Assembly: GCA_009845995.1 (NCBI GenBank)
Contig: VXYK01000035.1
Coordinates: 149,149 to 213,148 of the forward strand
Direction of reading: 5' to 3'
From: Acidimicrobiaceae bacterium
GTDB lineage: Bacteria; Actinomycetota; Acidimicrobiia; Acidimicrobiales; Aldehydirespiratoraceae
DNA length: 64,000 nucleotides
Numbering within the stretch: position 1 is the stretch's first letter; each line of letters begins with the position of its first letter. Positions 15,572 to 25,526 of the stretch are shown here, one piece after another. The translations under genes and the position numbers were made by a program. A model generated the notes under the pieces. The model had not been told where the DNA came from, did no database searches, and saw only the letters and a list, made by a program, of their open reading frames with translations.

Positions 15572-16468
15572 TCATGTGAGCGCCTCCAGCCAGGAGACGA
15601 TGTCTTCTCTAGCTTCTGGAGGATCGAGTACCTCAGCGTGCTCGAGGAAAGTGAGAATAAACGAACGGAACCCTTCGCGGTTGCGCACCTCGAAAGTGAC
15701 GACCGTTGTTTCGTCGTGCTGCGTCGAGTCCTCGCCGATCAGATGTTGGAGGTAGGCAGCCTGATCGGGGTCGACGGCTACCCGCACGGTTGTCGGGGTC
15801 TCGTCGCCGAGTTCCCAACCCCGCAAGCTGCTGGGATCCGTCGGCGTTCCCACGGGTTGAGTGGCGTTGTCGAGCAGTTCGATAGGGCCCGAGACCCGGT
15901 CCACCCGGTAGAGGCGCTGGTCCTCGCGCACTCGGTCCCAACCCGAGAGGTACCAGTGGCCCCGCGAAAACGACAGACGCCACGGCTCAACCGCGCGTTC
16001 GATGCCGGCGTAAGTGAATCCGACCGCCTGGCGATCAGCGGCTGCTGCGATCAAAGCCGCCAGGTTCTCGTCGAAGGGGACGTGACCGACCTCGGTTGCG
16101 TCGATGGCGCCGCTGGTCGTGCCGCCGAGCTTGTGCAGCCCTGTTTCACCGCCGTCAAGTCGAACAATGCTGGTTGCGAGGTGAAGCGCGGCCAATTCGT
16201 CCGGTTCGAGCCGAAGGTCGCGGCCCGCGTACTCCGAGCGCAGGATCCGGTAGCCGTCAACGGGCGGGTCGGCACCCGGGACGTTCTCGACTCGCAACGG
16301 TATGCCCATCTTGCGGAGGTCTTCTTTGTCACGCTCGAAGGTCCGTCGAAATGAGGCTTTGGCCTCCGGGTATCCACCGATCCGACGGCGCAGCTCGTCC
16401 GCGGAAAGTACCCGGTCGGCGTCGAGAAGAGCTGCGGTCAGGTTGAGGAGGCGTTCGAGCTTGTCCAT
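15572..16468 (-). CDS. pafB: WYL-domain transcriptional regulator PafB-like
   Basis: 298 residues. The N-terminal helix-turn-helix (MDKLERLLNLTAALLDADR, with RRTFERDKEDLRKMGIPL) is the canonical PafB start. The WYL segment is RGHWYLSGWDRVREDQRLYRVDRV, followed by the C-terminal WCX-like domain. It acts with PafC as a DNA-damage-responsive activator in related actinobacteria. The gene begins 18 bp after the pafA stop, so pafA-pafB-pafC form one unit as in Mycobacterium. Confidence 0.92.
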   Translation of the reverse strand: MDKLERLLNLTAALLDADRVLSADELRRRIGGYPEAKASFRRTFERDKEDLRKMGIPLRVENVPGADPPVDGYRILRSEYAGRDLRLEPDELAALHLATSIVRLDGGETGLHKLGGTTSGAIDATEVGHVPFDENLAALIAAAADRQAVGFTYAGIERAVEPWRLSFSRGHWYLSGWDRVREDQRLYRVDRVSGPIELLDNATQPVGTPTDPSSLRGWELGDETPTTVRVAVDPDQAAYLQHLIGEDSTQHDETTVVTFEVRNREGFRSFILTFLEHAEVLDPPEAREDIVSWLEALT

Positions 16469-16486
16469 TTTGTGCTGGGTTCTGTG

Positions 16487-17854
16487 TTACAACGAAGCGA
16501 TCAGTTTCTCGACCCGGTCGTCCTGGGCTTTGAAGGGGTCTTTGCACAGGACGGTGCGCTGAGCTTGATCGTTCAACTTCAGGTGCACCCAGTCGACCGT
16601 ATAGTCCCGCCTCTGCTCCTTGGCTCGGCGGATGAACTCGCCACGAAGGCGTGCCCGTGTGGTCTCAGGCGGATTTTCGACTGCTTGGGAAATCTCTCGG
16701 TCGCCGACGATGCGTTCGACCATCCCCCGCCGTTGCATCCTGTAGTAGAGACCACGGTCGCGGTTCACATCGTGATATTGGAGATCAAGCAGCGCGACCT
16801 TGGCATCGGACAGCTCAAGGTTCTTGCGAGCGCGGTAGCCCTCGATCAGCTTGTATTTGATGACCCAATCAATCTCTCGGTCAAGCTTCAACGGATCGTT
16901 CTCGAGCCCCGACAGACAGTGTTCCCACATCTTGAGCGCCAGTTGCTCCTCGTCGCCGAGCTCGTGGTGTTCAGCAAAGCGCAATGCTCGTTGCAAGTAC
17001 TCGCTCTGGATGTCGAGCGCCGACACTTCGCGGCCGTTGGCAAGGCGGATGCGCCGTCGACAGGTCATGTCGTGACTGATTTCTCGGATAGCACGGATGG
17101 GGTTCTCCAGGGTCATGTCTCGTAGCACGACGTGTGGTTCCTCGAGCATCCGCAACATCAACGAACAGGCTCCGACCTTCAAAAAGGTCGTGTATTCGCT
17201 CATGTTCGAATCGCCGACGATCACATGGAGGCGACGGTACCGCTCGGCATCGGCATGTGGTTCATCTCGGGTGTTGATGATCGGACGCGAGCGTGTCGTT
17301 GCCGACGACACGCCCTCCCAGATGTGCTCAGCACGTTGGCTTACGCAATATCTGGCCCCGCGTGCCGTCTGCAGGATCTTCCCGGCGCCGGCGTAGATCT
17401 GACGGCTGACGAGAAACGGAATCAACACTTCGCTGTAGACGCTGAGATCGTCGTTGCGGGTAATGCAGTAGTTCTCGTGGCAGCCGTAGCTGTTGCCTGC
17501 CGAGTCGGTGTTGTTCTTGAACAGATAGATGTCCCCGTGGATGCCTTCTTCAGAGAGCCGTTCTTCGGCACTGGTCAGGAGCTGCTCGAGGATGCGCTCG
17601 CCGGCTTTGTCGTGGGCGGTGAGATCGCTGACCGAGTCACACTCAGGAGTGGCGTATTCGGGATGGCTGCCCACGTCAAGATAGAGGCGAGCACCATTGC
17701 CAAGAAAGACATTGCTAGAGCGTCCCCAAGAAACGACCCGCCGGAACAAGTAACGCGCCACCTCGTCGGGGCTGAGGCGTCGTTGGCCGCGCAGCGTGCA
17801 GGTCACTCCGTACTCGTTTTCGATTCCAAAGATTCGACGCTGCACGTCGAACAA
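16487..17854 (-). CDS. pafA: Pup-protein ligase PafA
   Basis: 455 residues, near-collinear with mycobacterial PafA. Active-site landmarks are the Mg-ATP glutamate Glu12 in FGIENEYG, the catalytic aspartate Asp60 in [15 protein letters not shown], and the conserved blocks [18 protein letters not shown] and [15 protein letters not shown]. The C-terminal [17 protein letters not shown] is also conserved. It ligates the C-terminal glutamate of Pup (after deamidation by Dop) to lysines of target proteins. It has no Dop-loop insertion, unlike the paralogue at 19813-21321. It lies between prcA and pafB. Confidence 0.97.
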   Translation of the reverse strand: MFDVQRRIFGIENEYGVTCTLRGQRRLSPDEVARYLFRRVVSWGRSSNVFLGNGARLYLDVGSHPEYATPECDSVSDLTAHDKAGERILEQLLTSAEERLSEEGIHGDIYLFKNNTDSAGNSYGCHENYCITRNDDLSVYSEVLIPFLVSRQIYAGAGKILQTARGARYCVSQRAEHIWEGVSSATTRSRPIINTRDEPHADAERYRRLHVIVGDSNMSEYTTFLKVGACSLMLRMLEEPHVVLRDMTLENPIRAIREISHDMTCRRRIRLANGREVSALDIQSEYLQRALRFAEHHELGDEEQLALKMWEHCLSGLENDPLKLDREIDWVIKYKLIEGYRARKNLELSDAKVALLDLQYHDVNRDRGLYYRMQRRGMVERIVGDREISQAVENPPETTRARLRGEFIRRAKEQRRDYTVDWVHLKLNDQAQRTVLCKDPFKAQDDRVEKLIASL

Positions 17855-17883
17855 CCTAGACCCCCGCCGACGCCGTTGGTAGA

Positions 17884-18564
17884 TCAGTCGCTGATAAGGC
17901 GCGCAACCTCGGGATCATCAAGACGCCGAAATGCTCGCCGGCCGGTGCCTCGTTGCAGCACCGCGATTTCCAATTCAGCAGGGGTCAACGAACGGTCCGG
18001 ACCGCTGAGAGCAGATATAGCCCGGCGTAAACCGTCAGCGAGATCCGGCACACCGTCGAGTTCACCGAAGCGATCCGAAATCGTCTCGGTTTCGCCACCG
18101 AGCACAACTGACGTTTCCTCATCAACGACTGTTCCGTCGTAGAGGATATGGAACAGCTGATCGCCGTCGCCATCGTCCGCACCGATCTCAGCCACCAGAA
18201 TCTCTACCTCCATCGGTTTCATCTCGTGCGTGAAGATCTGTCCGAGAATCTGGGCGTATTGGTTGGCGAGGCTGCGCGCATCAACGTCCCCTCTGCTGAA
18301 GGCATATCCCTTCAGGTCGGCGTGGCGTACTCCGGCTATGCGCAGCTGATCGAACTCGTTGTATTTGCCTACTCCGGCGAAGGCAATCCGGTCGTAGATT
18401 TCGCTCACCTTGCGCAGCGTCGAAGACTTGTTCTCTGCACAGATGGCGATTCCGTCGACAAAGCGGAAGGCTATGAGGCTGCGGCCTCGCGCGATGCCTT
18501 TGCGGGCGTAGTCGGCGCGGTCCTTCATTACCTGCTCGGGGGCTACGTAGAAGGGCATGTTCAT
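17884..18564 (-). CDS. prcA: Proteasome subunit alpha
   Basis: 226 residues. The alpha-type start ([25 protein letters not shown]) and the following [13 protein letters not shown]...[21 protein letters not shown] are the PrcA signature. It makes the gated outer rings of the 20S core that dock Arc/Mpa. No N-terminal Thr is exposed, as expected. Its ATG overlaps the prcB stop by 4 bp (ATGA), giving coupled beta-alpha expression, the usual actinobacterial order. pafA follows 29 bp later. Confidence 0.97.
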   Translation of the reverse strand: MNMPFYVAPEQVMKDRADYARKGIARGRSLIAFRFVDGIAICAENKSSTLRKVSEIYDRIAFAGVGKYNEFDQLRIAGVRHADLKGYAFSRGDVDARSLANQYAQILGQIFTHEMKPMEVEILVAEIGADDGDGDQLFHILYDGTVVDEETSVVLGGETETISDRFGELDGVPDLADGLRRAISALSGPDRSLTPAELEIAVLQRGTGRRAFRRLDDPEVARLISD

Positions 18565-19388
18565 GGCGAGTCTGCCTGCGTTCGGCGACGCTCAATGAGC
18601 GCGTTGGTACGTTCGGCCAGTTCGTCGTCCTCCAAGCGTTCGTAACCTTCGGCCGTGATCGTGGCGACGATCGGATAGATCCCCCGGACGGGATCAGGTC
18701 CGCCGGTTGCTGAGTCTTCGTCAGCCGCCTCGAACAGCGCGGCGATGGCCAGGTCGGTGACAGCTCCAGCGTCCATATTTGCGTGATAGCCGAGCTTCAA
18801 GACTGTTCCGGCGTGAAAACTGCCCGAACCCGTCGTGGCATGCTCGGTCTCTTCGTAGCGACCACCAGTCACGTCGTATTCAAAAAGACGGCCCTCGTCG
18901 AGTTTCACGTCGTAGCCGGCGAAGATCGGAACGACCACCAACCCCTGCATTGCGGCGGGCAGGTTGCTGCGGACCATCTGGCCGAGTTGGTTCGCTTTGC
19001 CCTCAAGACTCAATGCCTCGCCTTCAACCTTTTCGTAGTGCTCCAACTGGAGTTGAAACAGACGCACCATTTCAGCTGCGGGTCCAGCAGCGCCAGCGAT
19101 TGCGACGCCGCTGTGCCGATCAGCTGCGAAGACCTTCTCAATGCTGCGATGGCTGATCAGATTCCCAGAGGTCGCCCGGCGGTCGCCGGCGAGCAGCACA
19201 CCTTCGGAGTAGCGCAGAGCGACGCAGGTCGTGCCGTGCCGAAAATCCGAGACCGGCACTTTCATCGGCGACGTGCTGTCCGAGGAGATGCTCTCAGGCG
19301 AGATCTGGTTCTCGAATCCGCTTCGCCGCAAGAGTTCCGCGAAGCTCGGACCGGGATCGTCGTGCGGTCGAAACAGCGGAAGGTTCAC
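18561..19388 (-). CDS. prcB: Proteasome subunit beta, with propeptide
   Basis: 275 residues from GTG at 19386-19388; the open frame upstream to 19553 is rejected because it reads through repeat DNA. The start is supported by similarity of layout to mycobacterial PrcB, which has a ~50-residue propeptide. Processing would occur in RHG|TTCVALRY, freeing Thr53 as the nucleophile. LLAGDRRATSGNLI and EADEDSATGGPDPVRGIYP are conserved beta-subunit blocks. It forms the inner proteolytic rings. It is separated from pup by 214 bp, unusually long for this locus, and that gap contains a dispersed repeat copy. Confidence 0.95.
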   Translation of the reverse strand: MNLPLFRPHDDPGPSFAELLRRSGFENQISPESISSDSTSPMKVPVSDFRHGTTCVALRYSEGVLLAGDRRATSGNLISHRSIEKVFAADRHSGVAIAGAAGPAAEMVRLFQLQLEHYEKVEGEALSLEGKANQLGQMVRSNLPAAMQGLVVVPIFAGYDVKLDEGRLFEYDVTGGRYEETEHATTGSGSFHAGTVLKLGYHANMDAGAVTDLAIAALFEAADEDSATGGPDPVRGIYPIVATITAEGYERLEDDELAERTNALIERRRTQADSP

Positions 19389-19481
19389 CTCGGACTTCTC
19401 CAGTTCGTCGAGTCGGCTCTTAGAGGCCCCGCAAATAAGCAGGAGATTTCCGGGCGCGAACGGCTTGATTTGCGGGGCCGT

Positions 19482-19522
19482 GGCCCGAGCGGCCCGGTGA
19501 GCGAAGCGAACCAAGAGCGGGG
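19482..19522 (+). repeat. Interspersed GC-rich repeat, copy A (pup-prcB gap)
   Basis: Reads GAGCGGCCCGGTGAGCGAAG then CGAACCAAGAGCGGGG on the plus strand. The same core (GAGCGGCC(C)GGTGAGCG-AGCGAAC-AAGAGCGG) recurs at 21338-21408 (minus strand) and 52641-52720 (plus strand). It occupies part of the 214-bp gap (19389-19602) between pup and prcB; nothing else was recognised in that gap apart from possible promoter sequence for prcBA. Confidence 0.65.
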
Positions 19523-19602
19523 AACAACGGGCTGCAACTCGAAGGCTTGCCAATTTGCGCGCGCTCTTATCTTAGATTTCTCGGAGTCAACGGAGGTCGT
19601 CC

Positions 19603-19797
19603 TCACTGGCCGCCCTTTTGGATGTAGCTCTTCACAAAGTCTTCTGCGTTGGCTTCGAGAACCTCGTCTATCTCGTCGAGCAGTTCGTCAAGCTCGGCTT
19701 TGATTTCCTCGCCGCGCTCGGTAGCTGTGGGGGACGCTTGCTCAGCAGGCTCGCGTTCGACCGGTGTTGGTTTGCGTACTTGTTCGCGTTCAGCCAT
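19603..19797 (-). CDS. pup: Prokaryotic ubiquitin-like protein Pup
   Basis: 64 residues, the normal size. It is rich in Glu, disordered at the N-terminus and has a helical middle (EEIKAELDELLDEIDEVLEANAEDFVKSY). It ends in G-G-Q, so Dop must deamidate the last residue to Glu before PafA can attach it to lysines. The helix binds the Arc/Mpa coiled coil. It starts 15 bp after dop and precedes prcB, the standard order. Confidence 0.97.
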   Translation of the reverse strand: MAEREQVRKPTPVEREPAEQASPTATERGEEIKAELDELLDEIDEVLEANAEDFVKSYIQKGGQ

Positions 19798-19812
19798 TAA
19801 TCGTCTCCATTT

Positions 19813-21321
19813 CTATGACCCCAAGCGTCGAAGGAGTTCCGTCGCAGAGTCACACTCATTGAACAAGTTACCCACATGAGCTTCGGTACCGCGCAACGGT
19901 TCCATCATTGGCACTCTACGCAGTGCATCAGTTCCGACATCGAACACGAGCGAATCCCAGTTGGCGGCCACCACCGAATCGGAGAACAGCTGGAGGCACT
20001 TGCCGCGGAAAAAGGCCCGGGTGTCGTTCGGCGGTTCGCTCATTGCTCTAGTGGCGTCAGCGTCATCGACGATTCGTTCCAAGCCGGCTCGGTTGGCGAG
20101 AGAGCGCTCGGGTCTCATGTCGTGGTACTGGATGTCCAGTGCGCGGAGGCGAGCGTTTCTCCAATCAAGCCCGTGCCGTTCTCGGTACCCTTCGATGAGA
20201 CGATATTTGGCAACCCAATCGAGTTCCGATGCGAGGCTCATGGGATCGACCTCAAGGCCTGTGAGCACCGATTCCCAGCGGTCGAGCACCTCCAAGGCCA
20301 CCACTCCACCGACGTTCTCGACGCCGTTGGCCTCAACGTATTTTCGGCTCTGGTCAAGCAGTTCCCACTGGATCTCCAGCGCCGTGGCAGTCGTTCCGTC
20401 GACCATTTCAAGCGGCTGGGTGAGGGTCAGGTCGTGAGACACCTGGCGAATAGCAGCTACCGGTGCAGCGAAGATGAACTCGCGACGCAAGGCGTCGTCT
20501 TCGATGAGGGCCAGCACCAATGCGGTGGTGCCGACTTTCAGGAAAGTAGACACCTGCGAAGGGTTGGCATCGCCGACGATCACGTGGAGTCGACGGTACT
20601 TGCGAGCATCGGCGTGGGGTTCGTCCCTGGTGTTGATGATGGGCCGCTTCAGGGTGGTCTCCAGGCCGACTTCCTCTTCAAAGAAGTCCGCGCGTTGGGT
20701 GATCTGATAGGGCACTTCGTCGGTGCTCTGACCAGGTATTTCGGAACCAACCTTGCCGGCACCGGTGAAGATCTGCCGTGTGACGAAATGGCTGATGCAA
20801 TGAGTCACGATGCGTCCAAAGGGAGTCGCTCGGTCGACAAGGTAGTTCTCATGGCAGCCGTAGCTGTTGCCCTTCCCGTCGCTGTTGTTCTTGTAGAGCA
20901 CCAGTTCTTGGTCGGGCGGCAGCATCTCGGAGGCCGCGGCCATCGAGTGATGGGCGATCAACTCGGCGGCTCGGTCGTACAATACGACACTACGCGCGTC
21001 GGCACACTCGGGTGTGGAGATCTCGGGGTGTGCGTGGTCGACGTAGTAGCGGGCGCCGTTGGTCAGCACAGCGTTGACAAGATGGGTTTCAACGTCCGGA
21101 GGCATCGCTGCGGTTGGCACATAGCCCCTGGCATCGATGCCTGGTGTCTCATCAATAAAATCCCAATGAACGGTGTCATTGCTGTCCTCGGTTCGGTACC
21201 CGGCCGCATAGAGGTAGGCGTTGATGAGCACCGAGGACGCCGCAATCGGGTTCGGGTCTTCGGTCCCGCGATGAACGATCCCGTATTCCGTTTCGATACC
21301 GATGGTCTTGGGAATCGACAT
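19813..21321 (-). CDS. dop: Pup deamidase/depupylase Dop
   Basis: 502 residues from the ATG at 21319-21321. The frame extends to 21441, but that extra 40-residue part is translated repeat DNA and is rejected. The true start MSIPKTIGIETEYGIVHRG matches Dop, with Mg-ATP Glu10. An extended Dop loop follows (HWDFIDETPGIDARGYVPT), absent from PafA, then YYVDHAHPEISTPEC and [17 protein letters not shown]. It deamidates Pup-Gln and removes Pup from conjugates. It lies between alr and pup, 10 bp after the alr stop. Confidence 0.96.
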   Translation of the reverse strand: MSIPKTIGIETEYGIVHRGTEDPNPIAASSVLINAYLYAAGYRTEDSNDTVHWDFIDETPGIDARGYVPTAAMPPDVETHLVNAVLTNGARYYVDHAHPEISTPECADARSVVLYDRAAELIAHHSMAAASEMLPPDQELVLYKNNSDGKGNSYGCHENYLVDRATPFGRIVTHCISHFVTRQIFTGAGKVGSEIPGQSTDEVPYQITQRADFFEEEVGLETTLKRPIINTRDEPHADARKYRRLHVIVGDANPSQVSTFLKVGTTALVLALIEDDALRREFIFAAPVAAIRQVSHDLTLTQPLEMVDGTTATALEIQWELLDQSRKYVEANGVENVGGVVALEVLDRWESVLTGLEVDPMSLASELDWVAKYRLIEGYRERHGLDWRNARLRALDIQYHDMRPERSLANRAGLERIVDDADATRAMSEPPNDTRAFFRGKCLQLFSDSVVAANWDSLVFDVGTDALRRVPMMEPLRGTEAHVGNLFNECDSATELLRRLGS

Positions 21322-21331
21322 TGCGCCGACC

Positions 21332-22483
21332 CTATCCTCTCCGCTCTTGTTCGCTGCGCTCACCGGGCCGCTCGGGCCGCTCACCGGCCGCTCGGGCCGG
21401 GCTCTTGAGTTCCCCGACGTAGGAACGTTTGTACCTTGCACCGAGCGCGGCCAGCATTTCGTGTGAGATGGTTCCGGCGCGCCGTGCGGCCTCGTCTATT
21501 GGAACCTGGTCACCGATCAGCTCGACCGGCGCACCGGAATGCAGTTCGGAATCTGCGACCTCGGTGACATCGAGTGTGATGAGATCCATGGATACACGAC
21601 CGATAATGGGGACCTGCACCGATCCTACGTAGGCGACTGCGGAGTTCGAAGCAGAGCGAAGGAAACCGTCGGCGTAACCAACAGGAATCGTGGCAACCTT
21701 TCCGGGTCTGTCGACAGCGTGTGTGGCGGCGTACCCCACATAGTCGCCGACGACCACATTGCGGACCTGCAGAATAGGTGCCGTCAGGGTCACAACCTGC
21801 TGCATGGGGTTCTTCTGGTCGGGATGCGGACTGCCTCCGTACAAGGCGACTCCCGGGCGAACCAGATCAAAGTGGTAGGCCGGACCCAGAAAGATCCCGG
21901 CCGAATTGGCGAGCGAAGCGAAACCCATCGGTAGCTGCCGGCGATGCGCCTCGAACCGTCTCAGTTGTTCGGCAGGCTGGGTGCTGTCTGCCACGTCGGC
22001 GGATCCGAGGTGGCTCATCACATGAACGACATTGAGCGCATCCAAGCGCCACGCTTCGTCGATCAGCACGGCAGTTTCGTCTGCGCCCAGGCCGGTCCGG
22101 TTCATCCCGGTATCTATATGAATGGTTGCCGGCAGTTCTTGTTGGCGCTCCTTGGCTGCTTGGGCCCACCGTTCAATCTGTTCGAGGCTGTTGAGGGCCG
22201 GGATCAATCTGTGCTCGATCAAGTCGTCAACGGTGCCCGGCATGGCTCCGTTGAACACATGGATCTCCACATCGTCAATGGCCTCTCGCAACAGCAGTCC
22301 CTCAGCGAGTTGCGCGACGAAGAAACGGTGGCACCCCTGTTGCGCCAGAGCGGTGGACACTTCGACGCAACCAAGGCCGTACCCGTTGGCCTTCACCACT
22401 GCAGCGGCCTCGCCACCGTTGAGTTGCTCGCGGATGATCTGGTAATTGGTCCGGAGTCGTTCGAGGTTTATGGTGAGGTTCAC
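21332..22483 (-). CDS. alr: Alanine racemase
   Basis: 383 residues from the GTG at 22481-22483, whose GTGA overlaps the gdh stop. The PLP lysine is in AAVVKANGYGLG. The opposite-face catalytic Tyr is in VGYAATHAVD, and IIGRVSMDLITLDVT is the C-domain signature. It makes D-alanine for peptidoglycan. The last ~22 residues (SPARAAGERPERPGERSEQE...) are encoded by an interspersed repeat copy, so the natural C-terminus probably lies near YVGEL and has been extended. Position inside the Pup-proteasome locus is unusual. Confidence 0.93.
   Translation of the reverse strand: MNLTINLERLRTNYQIIREQLNGGEAAAVVKANGYGLGCVEVSTALAQQGCHRFFVAQLAEGLLLREAIDDVEIHVFNGAMPGTVDDLIEHRLIPALNSLEQIERWAQAAKERQQELPATIHIDTGMNRTGLGADETAVLIDEAWRLDALNVVHVMSHLGSADVADSTQPAEQLRRFEAHRRQLPMGFASLANSAGIFLGPAYHFDLVRPGVALYGGSPHPDQKNPMQQVVTLTAPILQVRNVVVGDYVGYAATHAVDRPGKVATIPVGYADGFLRSASNSAVAYVGSVQVPIIGRVSMDLITLDVTEVADSELHSGAPVELIGDQVPIDEAARRAGTISHEMLAALGARYKRSYVGELKSPARAAGERPERPGERSEQERRG
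21338..21408 (-). repeat. Interspersed GC-rich repeat, copy B (alr 3' end)
   Basis: On the minus strand it reads GAGCGGCCCGGTGAGCGCAG then CGAACAAGAGCGG, preceded by a second, shorter GAGCGGCCGGTGAGCGG unit. It overlaps the last codons of alr and lies directly upstream of dop, supplying the ribosome-binding neighbourhood of dop. It is the same core as copies A (19482-19522) and C (52641-52720). Confidence 0.65.
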
Positions 22484-23751
22484 GGGAATATGCCGCGCAG
22501 CCGGTAAACCTTCTGCAACAAGTTGGAAGCCTCGATGTAGGCAGCTTGTCGCCAACTGCAGCCTCTGTCGTTGCGAATTGACCAAACTCGGTCTGAGGCG
22601 TCCCAGATGGCGTCGCGAAGGCGTGAATCAATGTCGCGTGCTGTCCAACGGCTGCTCGTCTTGTTCTGTACCCACTCGTAGTAGGAGACGACCACACCAC
22701 CAGCGTTGGCAAGAATGTCGGGGATCAGGTTCAATCCGGCTTCTTCGAGAACCTTCGAGGCTTCGGCGGTTACAGGCCCGTTGGCAGCCTCAACGATCGT
22801 GTGAGCCCGGATGTCGTTGACGTTTTCGGCGGTGATCTGTGATTCCAAAGCAGCCGGAACGAGCACATCGACGTCGAGCGCGAAGAACTCCTCGGGGGTG
22901 ATCGTGTCACAGGCGTCAAAGGTCGCCACGCCTCGGTGTTGCGAGGCGTGAAGCGTCAACTTGGCGATATCGAGACCCTCGGGGTTGTAGACCACCCCGC
23001 TGATGTCGGCAATGGCGACAACCTTCATGTTGAGTTCAGTGAAAGCTGCGGCCACGTGGGAGCCGACATTCCCGAATCCCTGCACGGCGGCGCTCTGTCC
23101 GCTCAGAGTGCGGTCCAGTTGGCCGTACAGGTGGCGCAGGGCGTAGGCCGCTCCCCGTCCGGTTGCCGATTCACGGCCCAGGCTTCCTCCCAGTTCAACA
23201 GGTTTGCCGGTGACGACTCGACGTGCGTTCTGTCGTTCACCGGGTCCGCGCGAGTTGAGGTAGGTGTCCATCATCCAGCCCATCGTCTGGGCGTCGGTTC
23301 CCATGTCCGGGGCCGGGATGTCGAATTCGGGACCGATATTCTCTCCGAGCGCGTGGGTGAATCGGCGCACAACCCTTTCGAGTTCGGCTGTGCCGTAATG
23401 CGCCGGGTTGATGGCGACGCCACCCTTGGCTCCCCCGAACGGCAGATTGAGCAGCGCGCACTTGAAAGTCATCCAGGTTGCCAACGCGCGCGACTCGTTG
23501 AGATCCATGCCCTGATGGAAGCGCATCCCCCCTTTGAAGGGACCCAGCACATTGTTGTGCTGGATTCGGTAACCCTGGAGCACTTCATGTTCACCGTTCT
23601 CGCGTTGGATCGGGAAGTTCACAATGAGTTCGTTCATCGGTTTCAACAGCACGCGTCGAACCTTCTGATCCATGTCGATCGCCCGGGCGGCATCTTCGAC
23701 GTTGGCCGTAGCCTCCTGGTACAGGAGGGTTGAACTCGCGGTGCCGGTCAC
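22480..23751 (-). CDS. gdhA: Glutamate (Glu/Leu/Phe/Val) dehydrogenase
   Basis: 423 residues, the size of hexameric NAD-type enzymes. It has the substrate-binding PFKGGMRFH, the catalytic lysine in LPFGGAKGGV, and PAPDMGTDAQTMGWM. The cofactor domain shows VQGFGNVGSHVA. GDH interconverts glutamate with 2-oxoglutarate and ammonia. Leu/Val specificity cannot be excluded, though PAPDMGT and length fit Glu. It sits between arc/mpa (35 bp) and alr (overlapping), linking amino-acid nitrogen metabolism to the proteasome operon; gltBD is at the right end of the window. Confidence 0.92.
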   Translation of the reverse strand: MTGTASSTLLYQEATANVEDAARAIDMDQKVRRVLLKPMNELIVNFPIQRENGEHEVLQGYRIQHNNVLGPFKGGMRFHQGMDLNESRALATWMTFKCALLNLPFGGAKGGVAINPAHYGTAELERVVRRFTHALGENIGPEFDIPAPDMGTDAQTMGWMMDTYLNSRGPGERQNARRVVTGKPVELGGSLGRESATGRGAAYALRHLYGQLDRTLSGQSAAVQGFGNVGSHVAAAFTELNMKVVAIADISGVVYNPEGLDIAKLTLHASQHRGVATFDACDTITPEEFFALDVDVLVPAALESQITAENVNDIRAHTIVEAANGPVTAEASKVLEEAGLNLIPDILANAGGVVVSYYEWVQNKTSSRWTARDIDSRLRDAIWDASDRVWSIRNDRGCSWRQAAYIEASNLLQKVYRLRGIFP

Positions 23752-23786
23752 GTGTTTTCCCTGGTTGTCATAGGCGTACAGGTGAA

Positions 23787-25526
23787 TTAGAGATACTGCC
23801 CAGGTGACACCGAGTCGATCGACTTCCCGCCCGAGTGCACTTCGTTGGAGTGAGCCAGCGTGCGCACGTAGACGATCGGCTCTCCCTTCTTGCCTGAGAT
23901 CTTGGCCCAGTCGTCGGGGTTTGTGGTGTTGGGGAGATCTTCGTGTTCTTTGAACTCTTGACGGATCGAAGCCAGCAGGTCGTCCGTGCGGATACCACGG
24001 CTGCCACCTGAGATTTCTCGCTTGATGGCGAGTTTCTTGGCTCGACGCACGACGTTCTCGATCATCGCTCCCGAGGAGAAGTCTTTGAAATACATGACTT
24101 CTTTGTCACCGTTCTGGTACGTGACCTCCAGGAATCGGTTCTCGGCGTCGGTGTTGTACATCTCACGCACAGTCTCTTCGATCATGTGCTGGATCGCCTT
24201 GTCAATATCACCTCCGCCTTGGGCGTCGATCGTGGCTTCATCGATCGGCACTTCAGTGGTGAGGTAGCGCGAGAAGATCGGCACGGCAGCCTCTGCGTCC
24301 GGACGTTCGATTTTTATCTTTACATCGAGTCGGCCTGGACGCAGGATGGCCGGATCGATCAGGTCCTCGCGGTTCGATGCGCCGATCACAATCACGTTGC
24401 GGAGCGCCTCGACTCCGTCGATCTCTGCGAGAAGCTGCGGGACGATGGTGGACTCGATGTCGGAGCTGATACCGCTGCCTCGGGTGCGGAATAGAGATTC
24501 CATCTCGTCGAAGAAGACGATCACCGGCCAGCCTTCCTCGCTTTTTTCTCGTGCCCGTTGGAATACCAGGCGTATCTGGCGTTCGGTCTCGCCGACGTAT
24601 TTGTTGAGAAGTTCGGGACCTTTGATGTTGAGGAAGAAGCTGCGCGCTTTGCTGTCTCCCGAAACCTCAGCGACCTTGTTGGCGAGACTGTTGGCGACCG
24701 CCTTTGCGATCAGGGTTTTGCCGCAGCCGGGAGGGCCGTAGAGGAGGATTCCCTTCGGGGCCGGAAGGTTGTAGTCCAAGAACAACGCGGAGTGGACGAA
24801 GGGCAATTCGACGGCGTCGGTTATCTCTTCGATCTGCTGGTCTAGTCCGCCAACGTCGGCGTAGGAGACGTCCGGAACCTCCTCGAGAACCAAATTCTCC
24901 ACTTCGGGCCTCGGCAAACGCTCCAAGACAATACCGGCACGAGGGTCGATGAGCAGGGTGTCGCCGCTGCGGAGCGGAGCTTCGCGAACGGAGTCACTCA
25001 ACTCAACGACACGTTCCTCATCCGCGCGTCCGATTATCAACGCTCGAGTGTTGCCGTCGAGCAGTTCCTTGAGGATGGCGACCTCTCCGGAGCGGTCTGG
25101 ACGGCGTGCGAGAATCACGTTGAGCGACTCGTTGAGTACGACCTCCTGACCACGGATCAACTCTCCGGAGAGTTCAGGCTGCACGGACACCCGCATCTTT
25201 CGACCGCTGGCGTGCACATCGACAGTTCCGTCTTCGTTGATGTTCAACACCGTTCCGTAGCCTGAGGGCGGCTGGGTCAGCTTGGCTACTTCGTCGCGCA
25301 GGGTGGCTATGTGTTCGCGGGCCTCGCGCAGCGTGTAGGCGAGTTTCTCATTTTGAGACACGGCTTGGCTGAGCTGCCCTCTCGCCTCGCTCAGGCGCTC
25401 CTCCAGTGTCGCTATGCGATCGTGGGAGTCTTGCGGTTGTCGTCTGAGCTCCGTGAGTTCATCCTCAAGCTCGGCAAAACGCATGCGGAGTCGATATATC
25501 TCAGCCTCTGCCTCTGAGTGTTCCAC
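23787..25526 (-). CDS. arc: Proteasome-associated ATPase ARC/Mpa
   Basis: 579 residues from the GTG at 25524-25526, chosen for GGAGG four bases upstream; the frame is open to 25610. The N-terminal coiled coil (about 5-85) captures Pup, followed by two OB-like domains (about 85-215) and an AAA module: Walker A GPPGCGKT at 264-271, Walker B VIVFFDE near 335, and an arginine-finger region in [18 protein letters not shown]. It ends in GQYL, the C-terminal docking motif that opens the PrcA gate. It is the first gene of the minus-strand proteasome series. Confidence 0.96.
   Translation of the reverse strand: MEHSEAEAEIYRLRMRFAELEDELTELRRQPQDSHDRIATLEERLSEARGQLSQAVSQNEKLAYTLREAREHIATLRDEVAKLTQPPSGYGTVLNINEDGTVDVHASGRKMRVSVQPELSGELIRGQEVVLNESLNVILARRPDRSGEVAILKELLDGNTRALIIGRADEERVVELSDSVREAPLRSGDTLLIDPRAGIVLERLPRPEVENLVLEEVPDVSYADVGGLDQQIEEITDAVELPFVHSALFLDYNLPAPKGILLYGPPGCGKTLIAKAVANSLANKVAEVSGDSKARSFFLNIKGPELLNKYVGETERQIRLVFQRAREKSEEGWPVIVFFDEMESLFRTRGSGISSDIESTIVPQLLAEIDGVEALRNVIVIGASNREDLIDPAILRPGRLDVKIKIERPDAEAAVPIFSRYLTTEVPIDEATIDAQGGGDIDKAIQHMIEETVREMYNTDAENRFLEVTYQNGDKEVMYFKDFSSGAMIENVVRRAKKLAIKREISGGSRGIRTDDLLASIRQEFKEHEDLPNTTNPDDWAKISGKKGEPIVYVRTLAHSNEVHSGGKSIDSVSPGQYL

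Noticed and set aside
19389..19553. Extended N-terminus of prcB
   Set aside because: The added residues read through an interspersed repeat; the GTG at 19388 gives the usual propeptide length.
21322..21441. Extended N-terminus of dop
   Set aside because: The extra residues are repeat-derived; MSIPKTIGIETEYG is the normal Dop beginning.
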